Source of the DNA: Adiantum capillus-veneris | Taxonomy: Eukaryota > Streptophyta > Polypodiopsida > Polypodiales > Pteridaceae | Direction: 5' to 3' | DNA: 64,000 nt | Assembly (NCBI GenBank): GCA_014529385.2 | Contig: CM043959.1 | Span: forward strand, 93,382,529 to 93,446,528 | In this document: piece after piece, positions 55,787-64,000 of the stretch | Position numbering within the stretch: the stretch's first letter is position 1 | Layout of the letters: each line of letters starts with the position of its first letter | The notes under the pieces: generated by a model | What the model was told of the DNA's origin: nothing | What the model saw: only the letters and a program-made list of their open reading frames with translations | Databases searched by the model: none | Translations under genes and position numbers: made by a program

Positions 55787-56438
55787 ATTCCATTCCTCTA
55801 TTTCTTGATCATCTAGAAGTAACTAGTTAGGCCCACCTCCCTTTCTTTTGGTTGATTCCTCAGCATAATCCCATGAAGGACCTCTAAGCTCTGAACTGCT
55901 ATTCTGATTTTCAGTAACTTCTCCCGAGTATGTTTGTTCGAAAGCCATTGGTGTGTTGAAATCTGAGAATTTCTCTTCAGAGTCAACTAGTTCTTCTGCT
56001 GTTCCAGTTAGCTTAACTGGTCGTTCCCCAGAATTCAGTTCGATGAACTGACTTGGAAATTGTTTCCTTTGCTTTTTAGCCTAGTCTTTGTCAGTTAATA
56101 CAACATTTAAGTCTATTTCGGCCAGTGGAAAGATATTCATTGCCGCTAACATCCTCTCAATTTTCTTCACCTTATACTTCTGGAAAAGCTCTTCTGGTCT
56201 AAGCTCCTTTCGTCATCTCCTCATATTGTTAGTCTGAATCTGAATTCTGCTACTGACACCTTGTATTGTCATAATTTTATTGGCATATTTGTGAACAGCC
56301 AGTGTTGTTCGCAACCATGGGCACCCCAGTAGCATCCCATATGCACCTTCCACATCTAGTACTAAAAAACTGGTCTTGAACTTTTTCCTTACCCACCCTT
56401 AGCTGCATATTTTCAATCATCCCAGTTGCCTGCACAAC

Positions 56439-56666
56439 TCAATGATCCACCATTCGGACTTTGAAGGGTGCAGGTTTCAAGTTTGTGATGCCCATTATTT
56501 GCTGCAGGTGTGCTCCGAGGATATTTACCTCTGCTCCTCCATCTAGTATGACACTTGATAATGGTTCCCATTGTTTCTTCACCTTATAGTCTACCTGGAT
56601 CACCGTCACTTTATCATCCCTGAGAGCAGCTAAGTCAACTTCTCTGGCTTTCACTTCAGCCTTCAT
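56439..56666 (-). pseudogene. Protease region of the interrupted Ty3 element
   Basis: Reads SSVILDGGAEVNILGAHLQQI, a retropepsin-like active-site block of Ty3 elements. It lies between gag and RT on the same strand. Confidence 0.65.
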
Positions 56667-56828
56667 TTGCTACCTGATGAATCTCGCTGCTTCAAGCAAA
56701 GTTTTTCTAATATCTTCCAGTTCAACTGTGAGTTTCCGAATTCTTTCACAAATTTTGACATGAAATTCTTCCCTCTCTTGGTCGGAGTTATTGTCCGAAC
56801 TTGAAGAGTCGGAAATATCTTTATAGTG

Positions 56829-58651
56829 TCATTCCTCTGCTTTGGTACCTATAGTGCCTCTTTCAGTGTTTCCTGTTGTTGCAGCTGTTTCTGATTTAAC
56901 ATTCCTGACTTCCTCCATCAGTCCCTGGACTGTAGCCAACATGGTCTCCGAAATCCCAAATCCTGACTGATCTGGTTGTGCTTTATCAGAAGACTGGGTT
57001 GGTATTTTCTGAATAACCTGGGCATCAGAACTTTTTGGCTGCTCTAATAGCTTCTTGGCTAAATATTCTGTGATCTTAGCCGCCAGTTCTTTCTGCTCCT
57101 GCCATTCATCAACTACCTTTTCTCTACCCTTTGCCTTCCACACCTCTCTCTTCTGAGCCCATTTGCTACATTCAGGACTAGTTGGTTTTGTTGGCTCATA
57201 TGAAATTTCTTCAATAACTACCCCTTTACTGCGTGTAACTGCTCGTACAGGAACTGGCTCTGGGGCCTTTGCCTCAGTAACCGCAGTAGTGGGTGTTTTT
57301 GGACATTGAGGTGCAAAATGCCCATACTTACCACACGTATAAAAGTTCAAACTTCTGTTCTAGAAATTACCACGACCCCGACCCCGACCTATACCTCCCT
57401 AGTACTTGCCTCGCCTAGTGCCAGTACCACTGGTACTTGATTTCTCTTCTTGGGGTACACTAGTTGTTTCCACTATGATTGGTTCAACATTAGTAAATGC
57501 TACAACAGACAGATCTTTGCCCTTCTTGAAGTGATGAATACGAATACCGCAATTGTTCCATAAATGTCCATATGCTTTGCAATAGGTACACTGTGGACAT
57601 TCATCAAAAAAATGATCTTTAGATTTACATTTTGAACAATAAGTTTCCATTCTTCTAACTCGTTGTCTGGTCTGACTGATTTCAGCTATCTGTCGGGCCA
57701 TCTCATCAATCTTTCTAGACGAAGACCCTTTCTTGGCCTTTTCTTTGTTCTTCTCATCTGAGCTGTTTCATAACTACTAGAGATTTTACTGGAATCAGAA
57801 TTCTCAGTTGAGGATCTGCTACTACTGGACCTCCTCTTTTTGTGACTCCTTTCCTTCTTTACCTACTGTTCAAGCTTCAAGCCGCACTGCACTAAATCAT
57901 TAATTTTCTTGGTTAGTGCAGTTTCTCCTGTTCCCTAAGCTTTTTAGTGCGAAACCCATTTAAAAACCATGCTCGCAACCTCTTTTTTAATGATGGCTCC
58001 TGCAAACTGCCTATTTAGCTCCTTGATTTTCTTGACATAACTTCTGGCTAATATTTTTCCTTGCTTTATCTTATCCAATTTACAGAGGATATCCTCATCT
58101 CCTCTATTGTCTGAATATTCTTGTCTAAAAGCTTTGAGCAGTTTATTGTATGATATAAGTCGGCATGCTGCGTAATAATAGTACCATTTCCTTGCTGCAT
58201 CCTTTAATGTCTGAGGAAAGTATTAACCCCAGTCATCTTCATCGATATTTTTCAACTCAGCATACTGCTCAAAAGCTTGGATATGAACATCTGGATCATC
58301 TTTCTTTCCTCCTTTGAACACTGGGAAATAAATTTTCAATGAAGAGGTATAATTATGTCGGTCAGTATCTTCCTTGCCTCTCCCATCCTTCGGAGCCTTA
58401 CTCCGTCTTGAAGACTTTTTGTAATGGTCCGTGTGAGTATCCCAATCGATGTCTTTGTTAGTCTCAATTTCTGTTTCTTCCCTCGCTTTCCAACTGGAAC
58501 TGTGGTGACTACCCTTGCCACCTTTGGCCCCAACATCCCTATGTGTGGTTCGAGAACTCCTGGCCTTGCGTTCTTCTGGAATGACTGGAGTGCTGAGAAT
58601 CCTTGGCTTCATCAGCATGACTGTACTCCTCCTGAGTGTCAAGTGACACAT
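56829..58651 (-). pseudogene. Gag region of the interrupted Ty3 element
   Basis: The start (58223-58651) ends in YFPVFKGGKKDDPDVHIQAF, the entry block of a gag domain. Downstream are zinc-knuckle-like clusters: CSKCKSKDHFFDECPQC with CKAYGHLWNNC (57399-57701) and FYTCGKYGHFAPQCP (about 57310-57350), then a charged linker. Broken into several pieces. Confidence 0.7.
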
Positions 58652-58680
58652 CCAACCCTATGTGTCCATGGATAAGCTAC

Positions 58681-58915
58681 TTTTTAAACGGGTTCCGTCA
58701 GTTGAGTCAAGTCTAGATTAGCAAGTATCCTGGCACTTTTGTGAGTCTGTTCGTAGACCGTGCATGCCCAGGAACTTAGTGTAGATCCATAAATTTTGGT
58801 TTCACACATCATGATCATAAGCATTCCCATCAAAATCCTTCAGGGGAATATTCCAGTGTATTCGACCTATTTTTCCTATTTTTGACATTTTTCACTTATT
58901 AATTTACATGACTTT
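58681..58915. other. Junction between two Ty3 elements
   Basis: No LTR of the left element is visible here and no gene is recognised. The LTR of the right element probably begins near 58917 (TGTTGAAAAGT), which is a guess. Confidence 0.3.
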
Positions 58916-59799
58916 TGTTGAAAAGTAGGTAGGGTAAATTGGGTAAGATAATACATAAGCAAACAAAGTATAACACTATTTGGTAGAAGAGCAAGGAGAA
59001 CACAGGCCAGAGGAAACAGGTTCCCCCTCTCTCTTAGCAAGACTCCCCCCTTGGTGGCGTTTTTCCTCCAAGCAAGACACCCCTTCACCTAGCGTTTTAA
59101 TTCATCAGCAAGGCATCCTCTCCATCAGACCTCAATACCTAGCGTTTTCAAACAAGCACCCTCGCCAAGACCTCCCATCCTCTTGCGTTCTCTTCGGCAA
59201 GAATTCATCGCCATAGGACCACCTTTTTGCATAGCATTTTCAGCATCGCAAAGCATCAACTGATTTGAGCAGTTTGACAGCCTAAAACCAGCAAATTTCA
59301 GCCATCAAACATCAACCCACAGAAGCGTTTTTGGTTCCAGCAATGTTGAGCCATTAGCATTTTTGGGACAGCAGCAAATTTGCACCAGATTTCAGCCACT
59401 AGCATTTTTGGACAGCAGATAAAGAGTAGCAGATTTCAGCCATAGCATCGGTCTCATCGTTTCCGTTTGTCGACCTCGACATAGCCTAGAATTGCATCAG
59501 TCCACAATCATCCATTTGTACGAGTTTGTGCAATCAATAATAGACCACTCTCGCCAACGAGAGTGGGGCCTTCGGAGGAGGGTTTTACAACATTTGTGGT
59601 GTCATATTTCTCTTCTCTCTTTATCTCTGAGTCTCATACACTTTCACGCACAGTGTCCATTCACTTTGTTTGTGTCCATTGCACTCTCTCATTAAAGAAC
59701 GGAAGGCTCTACCTTCCATAAGAAAAAGGAACCCTTGAGCATAGTTCGGAGCACTCATCTTGAGAAAAGTTCAAACATTCATTTCGCTGCACCTTACAT

Positions 59800-59811
59800 T
59801 GGTATCAGAGC
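59800..59811 (+). promoter_or_regulatory. Primer-binding site, initiator tRNA-Met type
   Basis: TGGTATCAGAGC 1 bp after the LTR end, the classical plant initiator-Met primer site. It fixes the plus orientation and the 3' edge of the LTR. Confidence 0.9.
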
Positions 59812-60249
59812 TTTGGCAGTGTTCTGTATCACTCAAGGAAAGAACCACAAGAATCACAATAATTATTTTTATTTTTTTCTTGTTGAGGTCGCGCGAACCC
59901 AAGTTCGCTTGGGCGTGTCGATTCCTAATCGTGTTTTTTAAGAGTGATAGGAATCCGAGTAAAGAAGGGCTTGTCCAACCTCCCCTTGTGCCTCTTTTCA
60001 CTCATTGAGAGTGGACCGTGCACTTAGCGGCCGGCCAATCGATGTGAGGTGGGAAAAGAAACCTTGGTGTGACCGCAAGGCCGCCAAGGGGTGCGTCCGC
60101 CGCGGAAAAGAGAAGAACTTGGGTGAAGAGAAGATCCTTCTCAAACACAGATTTCAAGCAAAAGAAGACCCTCAAGAACCTCAAGAACCCAAGAACCCAA
60201 GCCCCACAAGAACCCAAGTTCCTCGTGAACTTAAGAACCCAAGATCACA

Positions 60250-61859
60250 ATGTATGGTCATCACTCAAGCAGAATGGATACTTCTCTTGGAGGTGATGAG
60301 CATGAGAGAGGCAACGAAGAATTTTCCCCACCAGGAGTTTTTTCCAACCCTCCCTCTTCCCCATCTACGCCACGACTTGTACCAAATCCTATGGAGGCAA
60401 TGGTCAAGTCGATGTTGGACATGATGGCACAACAACAAGAAGCAAATCAAGAAGCGACTCGTGTTGCGCTGGCGCAACAAGAAGCGAATAGCATTGTGCT
60501 GACACAACAAGAAGCAACTTGCATTGTCTTGGAATGCGACCGTGACGAACAAAAAGAAAGAAAAACACAAATAAAGGAGGAAGCCAAAGCAAGACAAGCG
60601 GCCTTGGAGGCTGATCGTGAGGTTCAAAGAGACCTCCGCACTCAAGAATTGGTTCGATAAGTTCTTGCCTCAAAGTCTGAACGAACCAAAGTTGTTGGTA
60701 GTTCTTCAAATGGCGCAAGCCGGGATGCGGACTCCAACAACCCCGTCACAGAGAAGTTGGGTTTCAATAAGTATGATGATAAGATAGATGCTACAGTTAT
60801 TCATTCTTGGTTGCATCAATTGAATGCTTATTTTGCGACAACTAAGAAGACAGTTTTGGCGACAGCTATGTACCTTGCCGGTGATGTCATCAATTGGTAT
60901 CACGCATGGCAAGAGGCACATTTGGCTGCAACCTAGAGGAAGCCGACGAATTCACGCCCCTTTCCTTTAATTGGGCTGATTTCCAAGACAAGCTCAAGGC
61001 GTGGTTTATGCCACCTCAATACCTAGCACGATTGAAGGACGATTGGCGCGCTCTCAAGCAAAATGGTATGCCGGTTATGTCTTTCTCTAATCGTGTTTTA
61101 CAGCTAGGTACCCAATTACGCAAGTCCGATGATGAGCGCAAAGAGGAATTCCTTTATGGATTGAACGAGTATATAAAGTACAATGTCGAGGTGCTTGATC
61201 CAATCGATCTCAACAAGGCGGTAGCGATTGCTCTTGCACAGGAGATGAAGCACAACAAGGGAAAGCCTAAGGAAAACAAGACTTCGACAAGTACCTCTCT
61301 GAACCCTCAGAACAGTAAGAACAGTAAGAGTGGTAAGAATGGTAACTCTTCTAACCAATCTTCCAATAGTCTTTCGAAAAAGTACTCTATCAATGAACCT
61401 AAGGGTAAGGCTAACACAATTGCTAAACCTAAGCTCACTCTAGATGAAAAGGTAGCACAAGGAATTCTAGGAGGATACATCACGTCAGAAGAGCAAAGCA
61501 CTTATTCTAAGGAAGGTCGTTGTTTTCATTGTCACATTAAGGGTCACATAAAAAGAACATGTCCTAAGCTTGACTCTAATGAATCTAAAGAATCCACAGA
61601 ACCCACTTTCTCTGTCAATGCAATTAATGACATCACGAGTGTGCCCCAAGTTTCTCCTGACCCTCCCATTGATGAGTCTCTCATTAAATGTTATGGTCAT
61701 ATGATAGGGCAGGGTTTTGTCATATTGTTTGACCCATGCAGTATGCATGATGTGATCAATCCCTCTCTTGTTGAAAGAGTCCGCCTAAAGGTTAGTCAGA
61801 AATCTCCTCTCGAGGTCTCTGGCTTTGCTCTCGGTATGGACTCTCTCATAATAAAATAG
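60250..61859 (+). pseudogene. Gag to protease region of the plus-strand Ty3 element
   Basis: The first frame (60250-60660) starts MYGHHSSRMD and has a Gln/Glu-rich helical stretch with AQQEAN-type repeats. The second frame (60894-61859) has the gag block FQDKLKAWFMPPQYLARLKDDW and ALKQNGMPVMSFSNRV, a basic Ser/Asn-rich linker, a CCHC knuckle CFHCHIKGHIKRTC, and the start of a protease region. The protease continues beyond the fold-back element with DMILGIRWFREHNPLIDW (about 62900-62955). It is in more than one piece. Confidence 0.7.
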
Positions 61860-61933
61860 TGCCTTGATGTGTTGTTTACAATTCAACAAGTTGCTTTCTG
61901 TAGAATTTTTTTTGTCTCTCCTCTCTCAGGATG

Positions 61934-62895
61934 CATTAGAAGATTTCAAAGGTCATTTGGAGGGCCTTCTAAGAAATTCTATTTCTCTCTCTAGAAAATT
62001 TCTTAAAATGCCTTTGCACTTATTCAGTACGTCCAAAAAGACAACTAAATACTCTAAAAAGTGAACCTAACTTTTCATCATTCCTTTTGAAATGGTCACT
62101 TTTTCACTAAATGTGAGTGTCTTTTTCATGAGCTCGACGTCGCTCATTTAGAATGTCTTACGTCATCAATGAATTTAAAAAAATCACAAAACTCTCAACT
62201 AGTGTCAAAAATTGAAGATTTTGACACCGCCAGTGCGTTCGGAACGCCCAAAAACCTAACAATCGAATGTCTATTTACCCTTTTCTGACAGCCGGAGAGG
62301 GAGAAATTACCAAAAAACCCCTAAAAATGGGTCTTGGGATCACGGCGCACGAGGGACAACTTTTGTTTTTGTTTTAGGGGTTTTTTGGTAATTTCTCCCT
62401 CTCCGGGTGTCTGAAAAGGGCAAGTAGACAAAGTGGATCACGGCGCGTAGAGGCCACTTTACAAAAACAAAAGTTGTCCCTCGTGCGCCGTGATCCCAAG
62501 ACCCATTTTTAGGGGTTTTTTGGTAATTTCTCCCTCTCCGGGTGTCAGAAAAGGGCAAGTAGACATTTGATTTTTAGGTTTTTGGCCGTTCTGGACGCAT
62601 TGGTAGTGTCAAAATCTTCAAACTTTGACACTAGTTGAGAGTTTTGTGATTTTTTTAAAAATTTCATTGATGACGTAAGACATTCTGAATGAGCGGCGCC
62701 GAACTCGTGATAAAGACACTCACATTTAATAAGAAGGTGACCTTTTTCAAGGACCGTTTGCTCATTGAATGTTTTTTTTTTTTTTGTTAATATCAGGCTT
62801 TTTTCTACGTAACGTAAGCTCTTCTCTCAGTGGAGGAGCTCTTTTTGCTCTCTCTACTAAAAGGCCCTCCAAAAGACCTCCAAAATTTTCTAATG
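61934..62895. mobile_element. Fold-back (MITE-like) element related to the large DNA transposon
   Basis: 962 bp, CATTAG...CTAATG. The left end matches the right end of the transposon at 28284-40231 over roughly 75 bp (CATTAG, GGTCATTTGGAGG, CCTTCTAAGAAA, CTCTCTCTAGAAAA). The inner right end carries the same ACGTTACGTAG box as the transposon's left end. Nearly the whole element is a long inverted repeat (arms about 62130-62328 and 62508-62715), so its transcript could form a hairpin. It has no ORF. It is inserted in a Ty3 protease region; I see no clean target duplication. Confidence 0.85.
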
Positions 62896-63094
62896 TGATA
62901 TGATTTTGGGCATTCGATGGTTTCGTGAACATAACCCTCTCATTGATTGGGCGGAAAATACATTCACTTTCAATGGCAAAAGTGACTCTTCCATTGTCAT
63001 TCGTGGAGGGCAAGTTGTTCATTCTCCATCTCTCATTGCTAATGTGCAACGGATTCAAGAGAAGGAGAATCTCTCACTCTCTTCATTCTCCAAA

Positions 63095-63280
63095 GCATGA
63101 CACAGAGGATTTGCATGATGATAAGCATGATGATTTGCATGATGATGATGAGCATGATGATTTGGATGATAAGGACAAGCATGATGATCAAGATGTGTTT
63201 TCTCACAAACATGATGATTTGTATGATCAAGACGTGATTGTTCACAAGAATGATGGTTTAGTTGATGCTTTTTCTAGGGA
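63095..63280 (+). repeat. GAT-rich repeat encoding His-Asp runs
   Basis: Irregular repeats of GATGATAAGCATGAT type. One frame reads repeated H-D-D units (63095-63260) and then returns to normal composition (DAFSREANLVGIF). Probable low-complexity expansion within the retroelement. Confidence 0.7.
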
Positions 63281-63444
63281 AGCTAACCTTGTTGGCATAT
63301 TCGATCAATCACGAAGAATCGATCTTGGCTTTCGAGTCGAGGTCCACAAAACCCCCACCAGAAGATTCGATAGATCCAGAAGAACCGATCTTGGCTCTCG
63401 AGCCTAGGTCCAAAGAACCCTTATAGGAAGTACTGTGTGTTCGC

Positions 63445-63834
63445 ATGATTAGTCAGCACGCATTGTTCGAGTGCTTCATTCGTGATCGTTTCCTGTATTT
63501 TTGTCAGTGTCTTTATGTGATCCATTTTCCTAGGTATGATATATTGTACGTTGAGCAAGTTTCACTCATGAATGAGCACAAATGTATGCAGATTATTCAT
63601 GAAAAGTTGAAAAGTATGCATTCACGGAAGTCACATTCCATGTCTCTTCCTTGGTACGACACAGTTGTAGAAAGAGCATATGAAAGTATGAGCACCAAGC
63701 ATGGGCATTTCCATTGTGAATTGCCACAGTTGATTGATTTAGATCCAAAACACGAGATTCGATCTCATTGTTTACGTGTGTGTAGTGAATGGTTTGACAC
63801 TATGTCTCTTTGTTCATCTACATTGCATGCATAG
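63445..63834 (+). pseudogene. Unrecognised frame at the right edge
   Basis: 129 codons with His/Cys-rich composition (SQHALFECFIRDRF, HFHCELPQLIDLD). Downstream of the His-Asp repeat in the Ty3 element. No domain recognised; it could be non-coding leader sequence of the element's 3' part. Confidence 0.25.
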
Positions 63835-64000
63835 TCTTTGAGGAAGACAAGATTTTTTCCCATCACTTTACATAGAATAGGTATGTTCATGTTTTTGTTT
63901 TGGAAGTGGTCTCAGGAATTTTCAACCATGAAGATTCTTGAAGAAGGAAGAAGCATGACTCTCGAAAAAGTTGAAGCATTGAGGTAACCACATAAGACTT

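Larger units (their letters stand above)
43363..58680 (-). mobile_element. Ty3/gypsy retrotransposon with extra 3' coding region, interrupted by Copia
   Basis: Minus-strand element. It runs from gag with two zinc knuckles (57399-58651, 56829-57350) through protease (56439-56666), RT (55111-55786, continued at 48949-49305), RNase H (48520-48810), integrase (47479-48544) and a 3.6-kb downstream region with unknown ORFs to a 3' LTR at 43363-43799. A Copia element splits it within RT. The 5' LTR is not visible and the element is truncated on the right. It is old, with ten or more breaks. Confidence 0.8.
58917..64000 (+). mobile_element. Plus-strand Ty3-like retrotransposon, running off the window
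   Basis: The 5' LTR ends at 59798 (CTTACA), directly followed by TGGTATCAGAGC at 59800, the initiator-Met primer site. Gag-like frames, a zinc knuckle and protease-type blocks follow. No RT appears before the window ends, so it may be non-autonomous or may continue beyond. A fold-back DNA element (61934-62895) sits in the protease region. A few breaks are evident. Confidence 0.75.

Overview
The window reads as nuclear DNA from a land plant with a large, repeat-rich genome. The signs are plant-type LTR retrotransposons (Tat-like with two RNase H domains, a chromodomain-bearing chromovirus, a TNT1-like Copia, a TRIM with an initiator-Met primer site), a plant L1-type LINE, GT-AG introns and very abundant CT/GA and TG microsatellites. 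I lean towards a fern or other non-flowering vascular plant, but the sequence alone does not fix the species. I see no rRNA, CRISPR array or clear single-copy host gene. Almost everything is transposon nested in transposon.

Layout: 0.1-4.6 kb holds a tRNA-like SINE candidate, a roughly 300-bp tandem repeat carrying a palindrome, TG tracts and a cluster of CCAAT/ATTGG boxes. A minus-strand chromovirus (4.6-5.6 and 11.2-11.7 kb) is split by a very young non-autonomous LTR element (5595-11170) that keeps a long protease-like ORF but no RT. A Tat-like Ty3 element follows (11671-20797) with a partial second internal copy (to 21434). 21.4-24.5 kb is AT-rich with little structure. A decayed L1-type LINE runs from about 24.5 to 43.1 kb and is interrupted by a large DNA transposon and a TRIM. 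A minus-strand Ty3 element (43.4-58.7 kb) is interrupted by a nearly whole Copia element (49319-54980). The window ends in a plus-strand Ty3 element (about 58.9-64 kb) that holds a 962-bp fold-back element.

The centrepiece is the DNA transposon at 28284-40231. It is about 11.9 kb, bounded by inverted repeats beginning CATTAGG and by a perfect 4-bp duplication CTTG, and it sits inside the LINE reverse transcriptase region. It carries four spliced genes with open, phase-consistent exons. Gene A (+) is unknown. Gene B (-) predicts an 821-residue protein fusing a histone H3-like domain (tail included), a Ulp1/C48 SUMO-protease-like domain, an acidic linker and an FCP1/NIF-like phosphatase. Gene C (+) is unknown, about 600 residues. 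Gene D (-), about 824 residues, looks like a DDE-type transposase with a CxxC insert. B and C diverge from a region packed with microsatellites and GGCGCGC hairpins. The fold-back element at 61934-62895 shares the transposon's termini and is its likely non-autonomous relative. An H3-Ulp1-FCP1 fusion in a mobile element is, as far as I know, undescribed; it suggests a factor acting on host chromatin, SUMO and transcription, which is inference.
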